Shown here piece by piece: positions 8,838-16,007 of a stretch of 64,000 nt of DNA. The first letter of the stretch is position 1. Each line of letters opens with the position of its first letter. This DNA comes from JBBSAT01 sp044223665. Its GTDB lineage: Bacteria; Myxococcota_A; Polyangia; Polyangiales; Sandaracinaceae. The stretch lies in NCBI GenBank assembly GCA_044223665.1, contig JBGALT010000016.1:1-64000 (forward strand), in the 5' to 3' direction. The notes below the pieces were generated by a model. It was not told the DNA's origin. It made no database searches and saw only the letters and a list, made by a program, of their open reading frames with translations. A program made the translations under genes and the position numbers.

Positions 8838-9938
8838 TCAGGCGCGCACGAAGCCCTTCCACTTCTGCATGTAGCCCGCGAAGGTCGGGCTCAGGCCCTC
8901 GGCGAGCAAGTGCTCGTGCGTGACGGGCTCGGTCGCCAGCGCGCGGCCGTCCACGATCTTCTTCGGCCAGTCGTGGTTCGCGATCGCCGCGCGACCGAGG
9001 GCCACGGCGTCGGCGCCGAGCGCGAGCTGCGCCTCGGCGTCGTCCTTCGTCAGGACGCGGCCGGCGGTGACGATGCGGATCTTCGGCCCGAGCGCGTCGC
9101 GGAACAGGCGCGTCGCATGACGCTCGGGGTACTTCGCGGTGTTCTTCGTCGCGCGCCAGAGGGAGAGGTGGAGCACCTCCATTCCGTCCTCGGCGAGCCA
9201 GCGCGCGGTCTGCACCGCCTCGTCGACGTCGATGCCCTTCGTCTGCCCGAAGTCCTCGGGCGAGAGCCGCACGCAGCGCACGAGCGAGGGCGCGCGATCG
9301 CGCACGGCGCGCAGCACGGTGCGAATCAGGCGCGCACGATTCTCGAGCGAGCCACCCCAGCCGTCTCTGCGCCGGTTGTAGACCGTGCTGAGGAACTGCG
9401 AGAGCAGGTAGCCGTGCGCCCCATGCAGCTCGATCGCATCGAAGCCCGCCTTCGCACACCGCTCGGCGGCGCGCGCGAAGTGCTCGATGGCGCCGGCGAT
9501 GTCCTGTTCCGTGCCTTCGCGTGGAGTGGTCTCGACGTCGTCCTCGTACCGGCTCGCGCTCCAGGTCGGCTGGCCGCTCACGGCCTCGCTCGCACGCAGG
9601 CCTCCGTGGAAGAGCTGCACGCTCGCGAGCGCGCGCGATCCGCCGTGCTGGGGCGCGCGGAGGGAGGCGGCGAGCTTCGTGAGGCCCGGGATCATCGCGT
9701 CGTCGTGCACGCCGAGCTCGCCCGCCCACGCCTTGCCCTCTTGCGACACGTGCGCCGCGCAAGTCTCGACCAGGCCGAAGCCGCCCTCGGCGCGCATCGT
9801 CAGAAAGCGCCGCTCGTCGTCCGAGCACGTCCCGTCGGGGTGGCTCTGCATGTTCGTCAGCGGCGCGAGCCAGATGCGGTTCCGGGCGACGACGCCTTCG
9901 CGGAGCGGGAGCGGATCGAAGAGCATGGCCTCGCTCAT
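8838..9938 (-). CDS. NADH:flavin oxidoreductase, old yellow enzyme family
   Basis: 366 residues from ATG 9938 (MSEAMLFDPLPLREG). An FMN-binding TIM barrel: RIWLAPLTNMQSHPDGTCSDDE near the N-terminus, the signature HGAHGYLLSQFLSTVYNRR with RRDGWGGSLENR about residues 175-205, and the FMN phosphate site near VTAGRVLTKDDAEAQL and GADAVALGRAAIANHDWP. These enzymes reduce activated C=C bonds, such as enones, using NAD(P)H. Length and motifs fit the family well. It stands alone, facing the propeller gene across the hairpin cluster. Confidence 0.93.
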   Translation of the reverse strand: MSEAMLFDPLPLREGVVARNRIWLAPLTNMQSHPDGTCSDDERRFLTMRAEGGFGLVETCAAHVSQEGKAWAGELGVHDDAMIPGLTKLAASLRAPQHGGSRALASVQLFHGGLRASEAVSGQPTWSASRYEDDVETTPREGTEQDIAGAIEHFARAAERCAKAGFDAIELHGAHGYLLSQFLSTVYNRRRDGWGGSLENRARLIRTVLRAVRDRAPSLVRCVRLSPEDFGQTKGIDVDEAVQTARWLAEDGMEVLHLSLWRATKNTAKYPERHATRLFRDALGPKIRIVTAGRVLTKDDAEAQLALGADAVALGRAAIANHDWPKKIVDGRALATEPVTHEHLLAEGLSPTFAGYMQKWKGFVRA

Positions 9939-10023
9939 GCGACCCCGGGCGGCCAGCGTCAACCGGCGTCACCCACCGACGCGCCGCGTCCGGCGCCGCG
10001 CCCTCTCAGCGCGGGCCCGGGGC

Positions 10024-10166
10024 TCACGCCCGCGGCTGGCCGGACGCGGGCGCGCCGCGGCGCAGCGCGAGCACGAGGGCGACGAGCAGCGGAACCAGGA
10101 TGGCGATGGCGGCGAGAATCGCAGGCCAGAGCAAGCCCGCGAGGTCGGCATCGTCGTCGTAGGCTG
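10024..10166 (-). CDS. Possible small single-span membrane protein with an unclear start
   Basis: An open frame of about 47 codons directly behind the DUF3592 gene encodes one strongly hydrophobic span (LLWPAILAAIAILVPLLVAL) then RRGAPASGQPRA. No ATG or GTG is suitably placed. The only choices are a TTG at 10134 (36 residues) or a rare ATA start overlapping the previous stop as ATAG, with GAAGG ten bases before it. It could instead be the tail of the upstream protein after a -1/+1 frameshift. It reads like a real membrane segment, but the coding call is tentative. Confidence 0.35.
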
Positions 10167-11036
10167 CTATGCGGGCGCGGCCTTCGCGCGGACGCGCGCG
10201 CGCGCACGGTGCGCGAGCAACGCCGTCGCGATGCCGAGGGTCGCGAGCTCCAGCGTCTCGGTCGCGTAGTCGAGGAGGAACCGCGGCTCGTTCGCCGTGT
10301 CGACCGCCTGGTCCATCAGCGCGAACGGGTTCGCAGCACACGCGACGACGCCGAGGGCGGTCACGACGCCCGCGCCGGCGAGCGTGACGAGCGCCGCGTC
10401 GGAGCGCCGCCAGGCGCCGAACGCGAGCCCCGCGAAGCCGACGGCGAGCCCGCCCCCGAGGGCCGTGGGGCGCGCGACGAGCACCACCACCAGTGCGAGG
10501 GCGACGAGCAGCGGAGCGCCGATCGACCACGCGCGCGGGAGCGAGAAGAGCGCGCGTGCGAGCGGCGCGCTGGTCCTCGAAGCGCGCGCGAGCGCGAGCA
10601 GCGTGAGACCGAGCGCGAAGACCACGGCGCCGCGCCACCGATACGCCCCGACCGGCAGCGTGCGCACCAGCACGACGCTCTCCGGATCGCTCGGGTCGAC
10701 GAAGCACGTGCCCGGCGCCGCGTCCTGTTGGGCGAAGAGCGCGTCCTCGCTCATCCAGCGCGTGGGATCGACGAACGCGTAGCGCCGTCCGACCCGCTCC
10801 TCGCCTGCGGCGCGGTACCCGTAGTCGGTGTGGGTGCGCACCACGCCGTGGAACGGCATCACGTGGATGTCCGCGCGCGTCACCGGCACCTCGTCCCACG
10901 ACGCGGCCCGCCACACGTCGAGCGCCGGTTGGATGAGCCCGAGCCAGCTCGACAGCGCCCCGAGCACGAGCAGGGCCAGACCGAGGCCGATCGCGGTGCC
11001 TCGATTCGCCTGCGCGGCGTCGGCCGGCGTGCTCAT
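10167..11036 (-). CDS. DUF3592-like membrane protein
   Basis: 289 residues from ATG 11036, preceded by GAGGGGAA. A hydrophobic helix (residues 14-35) precedes an extracytoplasmic region with the DUF3592 pattern: WDEVPVTRADIHVMPF, VVRTHTDYGYRA, YAFVDP, and the Cys-containing CFVDPSDPESVVLVR. At least five more hydrophobic helices follow to the end. Function of the domain is unknown; the usual topology is membrane-anchored with a small beta domain outside. A possible tiny membrane ORF follows it directly. Confidence 0.72.
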   Translation of the reverse strand: MSTPADAAQANRGTAIGLGLALLVLGALSSWLGLIQPALDVWRAASWDEVPVTRADIHVMPFHGVVRTHTDYGYRAAGEERVGRRYAFVDPTRWMSEDALFAQQDAAPGTCFVDPSDPESVVLVRTLPVGAYRWRGAVVFALGLTLLALARASRTSAPLARALFSLPRAWSIGAPLLVALALVVVLVARPTALGGGLAVGFAGLAFGAWRRSDAALVTLAGAGVVTALGVVACAANPFALMDQAVDTANEPRFLLDYATETLELATLGIATALLAHRARARVRAKAAPA

Positions 11037-11070
11037 TTCCCCTCGAGCTCTCCGAGCACGGCAAGCTCCC

Positions 11071-12600
11071 TCAGCGACGGCGACGGCGCGCGATCCACGC
11101 GAGCGAGAGCCCGAGCACCCACGCGCCCGCGCCGCGGCCCGCGCCGCCCGCGCGACAGCCGCAGCCGCCGCTCGCGCCCGGCCCGCTCGCACCGCCATCG
11201 CCGGCGCTCGAGGTGCCCACGTCGGGGCCGGGCGGTCCGACGTCGCGGGCGACGATCCCCGCGTCCGGGCGCCCGCCGTCGCCGAGACCCGCGTCCCCGC
11301 GATCGCTCGCGTGCTCGTACGCGCCCACGCTCGGCGGCATCGCTCGCGCCTGCCCGTCGAGATCGATCGCGAAGCCCATCGCCGTGAGATCGCGCCCCGC
11401 GCCACGCGCCGTCGACGCGTCGCCGAGGTGGAAGTCGTCGGCCCCCACGACGCCCGCCGCCGCGACGTCCGGGACCTCGATGTTGTGGTCTTCGGTGATC
11501 GCCGCCGGCACCTCGATGCCGGACATCCCGCCGATCACGAGGTTGTTCACGGCGTCGCCCGCGTTGGGGCCGAACACACGAATGGCCGCGCCCCCCGATC
11601 CGACGATCGTGTTGTGCACGAAGCGCCAGGTCGCGGTCGGCGCGTCGCGCGGGTTCGCATAGATGCCGTCGCCGGCGAAGCGCGCGATCACGTTGTCGGC
11701 GAACGTCGACGTGCCCGACTCGAGCACGATGATCCCCATCTCGGGCCCGTCGCGCAGATCGACGCGCCGCACCTCGCATGCCGACGCGGTGCCGATCTGG
11801 AGGCCCTGCATCTGGTACTGCTCGTGGCGCAGCCCGACGCGCCGCACGACGCTGTCGTGGAAGCTGCAGCCCGTACGCGCGAAGCCGATCTGGATGCCGT
11901 CCCAGCCGGTGTCCTCGATCAGCACGTGGTCGATCTCGATCCCGTCGAGATGGTGAGGCGGGATCGTGACGTCCGTCCCGTCGCACGTGCGCGCGTAGCC
12001 CATGGCCTGGGTGCTCCCGACGTAGAAGCCTTCGCCGCCGGTGTCGTGCACCCAGAGGTCGTGCAGGTGCACGTTGCGCTGCACGAACGTGGGCCAGGCG
12101 GCGCGGTCGTCGCACTGCGGATCGGTCTTGGCCATCACACCCGCGAAGCCGGTGTCGAACACCTCGGCGTGGTCCACCTCGATGTCCGTGGCGCGGCCCT
12201 GGATCCAGATGCCCATCGCCGCGTAGGGCGTCGTCGCCGGCGCGCTCACCCGAAAGCCGTAGAGCGCGCCGGGCTCACCCGTGCCGGTCACCCGCACGTG
12301 CTCCGACTGCGCCTCGATCACGAGCGCGTACGCGCGATCGGTGTTGTGGATGTTCACGACGCCGCCGCAGTTGAGGATGGTGATCGGGTCGGCCGCCGTG
12401 CCCGTGAAGTGCTGGATGCGGAGGAAGTCGCGGTCCCCCATCACGCAGACCCGCTCGCCCGGCATCACGCCGAGCGTCGCGCCGTCCGCGACGGTGACCG
12501 ACGCGTCGAGCACGTGGTCGCAGTCGCACTGGGCGGAAGCGGGAGCGGCGAGGAGACCGAAGAGGAGACCGTGGACGAGCACGAGCAGCAGCCTGCGCAT
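11071..12600 (-). CDS. Secreted right-handed beta-helix protein with a MYXO-CTERM-like tail
   Basis: 509 residues from ATG 12600 with a Sec signal peptide (MRRLLLVLVHGLLFGLLAAP, cleavage near SAQ). Residues 40-420 are parallel beta-helix repeats of the pectate-lyase/PbH1 kind (HVRVTGTGEPG, DIEVDHAEVFDTGFAG, GIEIDHVLIEDTGWDGIQIG, NNLVIGGMSGIEV). A Gly/Asp/Ala linker leads to GGCGCRAGGAGRG, a hydrophobic span and RRRRR, matching the MYXO-CTERM surface-sorting signal of myxobacteria. Carbohydrate lyase or binding activity is plausible but the catalytic residues are not identifiable. A shortened, rearranged copy of parts of this gene lies at 14795-15081. Confidence 0.85.
   Translation of the reverse strand: MRRLLLVLVHGLLFGLLAAPASAQCDCDHVLDASVTVADGATLGVMPGERVCVMGDRDFLRIQHFTGTAADPITILNCGGVVNIHNTDRAYALVIEAQSEHVRVTGTGEPGALYGFRVSAPATTPYAAMGIWIQGRATDIEVDHAEVFDTGFAGVMAKTDPQCDDRAAWPTFVQRNVHLHDLWVHDTGGEGFYVGSTQAMGYARTCDGTDVTIPPHHLDGIEIDHVLIEDTGWDGIQIGFARTGCSFHDSVVRRVGLRHEQYQMQGLQIGTASACEVRRVDLRDGPEMGIIVLESGTSTFADNVIARFAGDGIYANPRDAPTATWRFVHNTIVGSGGAAIRVFGPNAGDAVNNLVIGGMSGIEVPAAITEDHNIEVPDVAAAGVVGADDFHLGDASTARGAGRDLTAMGFAIDLDGQARAMPPSVGAYEHASDRGDAGLGDGGRPDAGIVARDVGPPGPDVGTSSAGDGGASGPGASGGCGCRAGGAGRGAGAWVLGLSLAWIARRRRR
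11942..12026 (-). repeat. Duplicated segment A1 (inside the beta-helix gene)
   Basis: This 85-base stretch recurs in the same orientation at 14795-14879 with about two mismatches. It encodes the YVGSTQAMGY / DVTIPPHHLDG part of the beta-helix. Confidence 0.9.
12349..12562 (-). repeat. Duplicated segment A2 (5' part of the beta-helix gene)
   Basis: Recurs at 14878-15081 with a few substitutions and one 9-base deletion in the second copy. Between A1 and A2 the second copy lacks exactly 324 bases (108 codons). Confidence 0.9.
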
Positions 12601-12646
12601 CGGCCGATCGTAACCCGCGGGAGCGAGCGCCGCGCGCGGCGGGTGG

Positions 12647-13417
12647 TCAGCCGGCGGCGACACGACGCGCGTGCGCCCACCGCCGGACCCAGCGTACGAG
12701 CGCGAGCGCCAGGCCGAGGACGAGCGCGCTCGGCCCCAGCGTGAGCGCGACCCGCGCCGTCCCGTACGCGAGCGAGCCGGCCAGCGTGACGCCCTCCAGC
12801 GCGGCGCCCGCGAGCGTGGTCGGCGGGCTCACCGCGCTACGCGGCACGAGCGTCACGTCGATCCGCGCCAGCGCCACGCGGGTCGCGAGCGCCCGCTCCG
12901 TGGCCTCGAGGACGTCGAGGCCCTCCGTCACGCGCGTCAGCTCGCGCTCCACCTCCAGCACGTCGCCGAGGCTGTTGGTGCTGCTCTCGAGCATCGCGGC
13001 GAGCCGTGCTCGCTCGGCGAGGCGGACGTCGATACGGGCCCGCATCTCGGCGTGGGTGACGGTCACGTCCTCGCTCGTCCGCTCGCGCGAGCGCAGCTCA
13101 CCGAGCGCGGCGAGATCGGTCTCGAGATCGGGGAGGCTCTCGCTCGGCACGCGCAGCGTGAGCTCGGCCGCCCGTGCGGTCACCGACGCGTGCTCGACGA
13201 CGCCCTCGCGCGAGCGCGTGAGCGCCTCGGCGCGCCGCGCCGCCGTCTCGACACCTTCGGCGGCGATCACGAGGTGTGAGGCGAGCACGTGCTCCTCGGG
13301 CGCGGCCGACGACGCGTCGAGCGATGGCGGCGTGCCATCTCCCTCGGCGCTGCAGGCGACCGGGAACGAGAGAAGGAGAAGCGCCGAAGCGGCGAGCGCG
13401 CGCGCGTGGGTGTGCAT
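12647..13417 (-). CDS. DUF4349-like lipoprotein with coiled coil and C-terminal membrane helix
   Basis: 256 residues from ATG 13417. Lipobox LSFPVAC at about residue 22. The middle part has the DUF4349 arrangement: a VVEHASVTARAAELTLRVPS strand region, then a long helical stretch rich in Arg/Glu/Leu (HAEMRARIDVRLAERARLAA, then VLEVERELTRVTEGLDVLEA), predicted to be coiled coil. A hydrophobic span near the C-terminus (SALVLGLALALVRWVRR) would put a helix in the membrane. Function unknown; an envelope-anchored, possibly stress-sensing protein is the usual guess. Its first 34 bases and upstream DNA are copied at 15077-15194. Confidence 0.78.
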   Translation of the reverse strand: MHTHARALAASALLLLSFPVACSAEGDGTPPSLDASSAAPEEHVLASHLVIAAEGVETAARRAEALTRSREGVVEHASVTARAAELTLRVPSESLPDLETDLAALGELRSRERTSEDVTVTHAEMRARIDVRLAERARLAAMLESSTNSLGDVLEVERELTRVTEGLDVLEATERALATRVALARIDVTLVPRSAVSPPTTLAGAALEGVTLAGSLAYGTARVALTLGPSALVLGLALALVRWVRRWAHARRVAAG

Positions 13418-13501
13418 GAGCCTCCACCCTTCGAACGCGCTCGGCTCGCGCTCCTTACACCCGCCCGCGCGTGACCAGCTCGGCCAGCGGATCGGTGACC
13501 G
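13384..13501. repeat. Duplicated segment A3
   Basis: 118 bases covering the 5' end and upstream region of the DUF4349 gene, nearly identical to 15077-15194. Its last 45 bases are the 3' end of the SRPBCC gene found intact at 15148-15645, so segment A3 contains an orphan gene tail. Confidence 0.92.
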
Positions 13502-13757
13502 AACGGCGTCGCGCTCGCGTTCCGTCCCGCCACGACCGACGCGGGTAGCGAACGAGCGCCGTCGGGCACCGCGAGCCACACGCCGACGAGCGCGGCTCGA
13601 CTCGCGCACCGACGACCGAGTGTCACGCCTGGCGCGCCGCCGAGCGTCGCGCTGTCGTTCCGGGCGGCGTGGATCGCGCCTCGACGTGCGTCCATGCGCG
13701 ACCCGCGCGACGACGGCATCGTCCGGTTCGACGGGCGGCATCCAGGATCGTCGACCG
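13502..13757. other. Intergenic region with no recognisable gene
   Basis: 256 bases between the orphan SRPBCC tail and the antitoxin operator. I see no coding frame with family features, no strong hairpin and no tRNA. It is part of the DNA that separates the two copies of the duplicated segment. Confidence 0.5.
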
Positions 13758-13772
13758 AGCATATGATATGCT
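13758..13772. promoter_or_regulatory. Perfect palindrome upstream of the antitoxin gene (likely operator/-10)
   Basis: AGCATATGATATGCT is a perfect 15-base palindrome (7-base arms around a central G), ending six bases before the antitoxin ATG. It is strikingly AT-rich for this DNA and contains TATGAT, a good -10 hexamer. RHH antitoxins autoregulate by binding such palindromes over their own promoter, so this is probably operator and promoter in one. No convincing -35 is visible. Confidence 0.75.
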
Positions 13773-13778
13773 TCGTCC

Positions 13779-14039
13779 ATGGGTGCCTCGGTTCGGACCA
13801 CGATCCTGCTCGATCCAGACTCGCGTCGCGCCGCCAAGCAACTCGCCGCGAAGCTCGACGTGTCTCCGTCCGAGGTGATCCGACGTGCGCTGCTCCGCTA
13901 CCGCGACGAGCTGATGGGCGGGTCGGGTGCGGGCATCCGTCGTCGGCGTAGCGCGCTGGACCGGTCGCTCTCCGTGTTCGCGGGCGTCGATCCCGGTGCG
14001 GAGGTCACCCGGATGAAGCGCGACGACGAGGGCTGGTGA
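13779..14039 (+). CDS. Ribbon-helix-helix antitoxin (VapB-like)
   Basis: 86 residues, ATG six bases after a perfect palindromic operator candidate. The N-terminal half is a ribbon-helix-helix DNA-binding domain: strand VRTTILLD, then PDSRRAAKQLAAKLDVSPSE and VIRRALLRYRDEL. The C-terminal tail (residues 48-86, Arg-rich then acidic, ending RDDEGW) would bind and block the toxin. The PIN-domain toxin gene starts six bases downstream, the standard antitoxin-first order with autorepression by the complex. The pair sits between two copies of a duplicated host segment. Confidence 0.85.
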   Translation: MGASVRTTILLDPDSRRAAKQLAAKLDVSPSEVIRRALLRYRDELMGGSGAGIRRRRSALDRSLSVFAGVDPGAEVTRMKRDDEGW

Positions 14040-14045
14040 GCGCCG

Positions 14046-14435
14046 GTGCGACCCCGTTTCCATCTCGACACGGACTTCTTCGTGTACGCGCTCGTGGTGG
14101 CCGGGCCCGAGCGGGCCCGGCTCCGTGAGCTGAACGAGAGCGGTGCGGAGCTGAAGATGAGCGCCATCGCGTGGTACGAGCTGTCGCGAGGGCCCCGCAC
14201 TCCCGCACAGCTCGCCGTCGCGCGCGACGCGCTGGACGACGACGGAGTCGTCCCGTTCGACGCGCCCACGGCGGAGCGAGCGGCCGACCTGTTCCGCGCG
14301 CTGGGCAGCCCGCGAAAGCGCGCGCAAGACATCGCGATCGCCGCCACGGCCATCGCCGCGGGTGCGACGCTGCTGTCGCGCAACGCGAGAGACTTCCGCG
14401 GCATCGACGGGTTGTCGCTCGAGGTCGTGTCGTAA
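14046..14435 (+). CDS. vapC: PIN-domain ribonuclease toxin (VapC family)
   Basis: 129 residues, GTG start. PIN-domain acidic residues are all present: Asp in FHLDTDFFVYAL (residues 5-16), Glu in AIAWYELSRGP near residue 47, the Asp in KRAQDIAIAATA near residue 95, and the last one in LLSRNARDFRGI. These bind Mg2+ for endoribonuclease attack, usually on tRNA or rRNA. It should be held inactive by the RHH protein encoded just upstream. Its TAA stop codon is exactly the left flank of a 179-base palindromic element. Confidence 0.9.
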   Translation: MRPRFHLDTDFFVYALVVAGPERARLRELNESGAELKMSAIAWYELSRGPRTPAQLAVARDALDDDGVVPFDAPTAERAADLFRALGSPRKRAQDIAIAATAIAAGATLLSRNARDFRGIDGLSLEVVS

Positions 14436-14614
14436 GGGCCCGCGTAGAAACAAGTGGCTCGAGACCGGGCGCGTCGACGGAGCGCGATCGCGTGCGCGCC
14501 CGGAGCGCGCAGCGAGGCGTACCCCTGGTACGCCGCAGCGAGCAGCGAGGACGAGAGCCGCGAGCACGCCCGTCCACGCGACCGCAACCGATCCACTTGT
14601 TTCGGAGCGGGCCC
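14436..14614. mobile_element. 179-bp palindromic MITE-like element with TAA flanks
   Basis: The ends are imperfect inverted repeats of 22 bases (14436-14457 and 14593-14614; 19 of 22 match, both beginning GGGCCCGC and carrying GAAACAAGTGG). The exact midpoint, base 14525, is the loop of a perfect stem GGCGTACC-CCT-GGTACGCC (14516-14534); complementarity between is partial. TAA flanks both sides (14433-14435, the toxin stop codon, and 14615-14617), as a 3-base target duplication would. There is no ORF with family features. It could be a miniature inverted-repeat transposable element; as RNA it would fold into one long hairpin and could act as terminator for the toxin operon. Confidence 0.7.
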
Positions 14615-14617
14615 TAA

Positions 14618-14794
14618 CGGCCTGTGCGGGTAGCTCGGGGTGTCCGCCCCGGCGTCCGCGAGGTCCTCGACGCGATCGAGCGCGTCCCGCCGCCTGCCGC
14701 GCGGGCGCGCGGCTCGCTCCCGATCGGCTCCACGCTGGTCGTCGCAGGGGTCGAACCGTTCGCGGGCGACCTGGTTGGCCTTCTTCGACCCGGA
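14618..14794. other. Intergenic region without recognisable gene
   Basis: 177 bases between the palindromic element and the degraded duplicate copy. No coding frame has family features, though one minus-strand frame remains open across it into the chimeric ORF. Confidence 0.45.
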
Positions 14795-15120
14795 CCGTCG
14801 AGATGGTGAGGCGGGATCGTGACGTCCGTCCCGTCGCACGTGCGCACGTAGCCCATGGCCTGCGTGCTCCCGACGTAGATGCTCACGACGACGCCGCAGT
14901 CGAGGATGGTGATCGGGTCGGCCGCCGTGCCCGTGAAGTGCTGGATGCGGAGGAAGTCGCGGTCCCCCATCACGCAGACCCGCTCACCGGGCATCACGCC
15001 GAGCGTCGTGCCGTCCGCGACGGTGACCGACGCGTCGAGCACGTCGCACTGGACGGAAGCGGGAGCGGCGAGGAGACCGAAGCGGCGAGCGCGCGCGCGT
15101 GGGTGTGCATGAGCCTCCAC
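14795..15120 (-). pseudogene. Degraded chimeric copy of the beta-helix gene
   Basis: Parts of the beta-helix gene are repeated here in their original order: 15081-14878 matches 12562-12349 and 14879-14795 matches 12026-11942. The missing 324 bases and a 9-base deletion both keep the reading frame. One minus-strand frame therefore stays open from an ATG at 15120 down to 14614 (168 codons), reading DASVTVADGTTLGVMPG, then VGSTQAMGYVRTCDG. Its start is wrong, though: the signal peptide is replaced by an out-of-frame stretch of DUF4349 sequence, and the tail beyond 14795 is unrelated. Most likely a pseudogene remnant; in-frame deletions could be chance. Confidence 0.75.
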
Positions 15121-15194
15121 CCTTCGAACGCGCCCGGCTCGCGCTCCTTACACCCGCCCGCGCGTGACCAGCTCGGCCAGCTGATCGGTGACCG
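14795..15194. repeat. Duplicated segment B (second copy, with internal deletions)
   Basis: Three blocks match 11942-12026, 12349-12562 and 13384-13501 in the same order and orientation. The junctions lack 324 and 827 bases relative to the first copy, and the second junction falls at a shared CCGAAG. The last part runs unbroken into the intact SRPBCC gene, so the right edge of this copy is the natural locus. Confidence 0.9.
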
Positions 15195-15645
15195 CGCCCC
15201 AACCCTCGAAGAACCCCATCTTCTCGTGCATGGCCGCGCCCTCCGCGTCGCGGTGCATGGCGGTCGCGCGGTACTTCGTCCCTCCCTCGAACGCGCGCAT
15301 CTCGATGACCGCCGTGAAGTCCGGCACGCCCGGCGAGATCGGCGAGGGCCGCCATCCCGCGCGCAGCGCGACCGTCCAGACGAGACGCTCCTGGGGCACG
15401 ACCTCGAGATAGCAGCCGCGCACGTGCTCTTCTTCGCCGGCCGGGCCGCGGAGCATCGTGGCGAAGGTGCCGCCCGGCCGGAGGTCGATCTCGGCCCGCG
15501 GCGTGGTCCACGGCCGCGGGCACCACCACTGCCGCAGCTGCTCGGGGAGCGTCCACGCGTCCCACACGCGCGAGACCGGCGCCGCCACCTCGCGCTCGAT
15601 CACCAGATCCGTCTCCGGGCGCGCACCACGCTTCTTCTCGGTCAT
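15148..15645 (-). CDS. SRPBCC/AHSA1 (START-like) domain protein
   Basis: 165 residues from ATG 15645 with GGAG upstream; its start overlaps the stop of the ArsR-type regulator gene (ATGA). The AHSA1 (activator of Hsp90 ATPase homologue) fold signature is clear: IEREVAAPVSRVWDAWTLPE, then LRQWWCPRPW, DLRPGGTF, and the C-terminal helix FFEGWGAVTDQLAELV. Such small lipid/hydrophobe-binding proteins are very often paired with an ArsR-type repressor, as here. Ligand unknown. Its last 45 bases are duplicated at 13456-13501. Confidence 0.9.
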   Translation of the reverse strand: MTEKKRGARPETDLVIEREVAAPVSRVWDAWTLPEQLRQWWCPRPWTTPRAEIDLRPGGTFATMLRGPAGEEEHVRGCYLEVVPQERLVWTVALRAGWRPSPISPGVPDFTAVIEMRAFEGGTKYRATAMHRDAEGAAMHEKMGFFEGWGAVTDQLAELVTRGRV

Positions 15646-15995
15646 CGCTTCTTCTCCTTCGAGCTCTTCTCGAGCGGGCTCGTCACGAACGCATCGAACC
15701 GATCCATGCGCGCCTCCCACAGCGCGCGCTGCTTGCTCATCCAGTCCTCGGCCGCGAGCAGCGCCTTCGGCTGCATGCGCACGGTGCGCACCCGGCCGGC
15801 CTTCTCGGACCGCACGAGCCCCGCCTCCTCGAGGACGCGCAGGTGCTGCGTGAACGAAGGCAGCGCCATCTCGAAGGGCGCCGCGAGCTCGCTCACCGCC
15901 GCCGGCCCACGCGACAGTCGCGCGATCACGGCCCGCCGCGTGGGATCCGCCAGCGCACGAAACGCGAGATCGAGCCGCTCTTGTTGGTTAGGCAT
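15642..15995 (-). CDS. ArsR-family winged-helix repressor
   Basis: 117 residues from ATG 15995 (MPNQQERLDLAFRALADPTR). The winged helix spans about residues 10-90: ALADPTRRAVIARLSRG, AVSELAAPFEMALPSFTQHL (recognition helix) and VLEEAGLVRSEKAGRVRTVR (wing). There are no CxC metal-binding residues, so it is not a metal sensor. It belongs to the group that travels with AHSA1/SRPBCC genes, its partner downstream with a four-base overlap. A perfect inverted repeat overlaps its own start codon, indicating autorepression. TTG at 16007 is a possible longer start. Confidence 0.9.
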   Translation of the reverse strand: MPNQQERLDLAFRALADPTRRAVIARLSRGPAAVSELAAPFEMALPSFTQHLRVLEEAGLVRSEKAGRVRTVRMQPKALLAAEDWMSKQRALWEARMDRFDAFVTSPLEKSSKEKKR

Positions 15996-16007
15996 ACTCC
16001 TAACCAA
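15984..16007. promoter_or_regulatory. Operator of the ArsR-SRPBCC operon
   Basis: TTGGTTAGG-CATACT-CCTAACCAA: nine-base perfect arms with a six-base spacer, spanning the -10 box, the predicted transcription start and the regulator's ATG (15993-15995). Location and symmetry fit the repressor's own binding site. Confidence 0.85.

Noticed and set aside
13502..14794. Integrative element with an integrase
   Set aside because: No recombinase, integrase or tRNA attachment site in the stretch; only a TA pair and a palindromic element were found.
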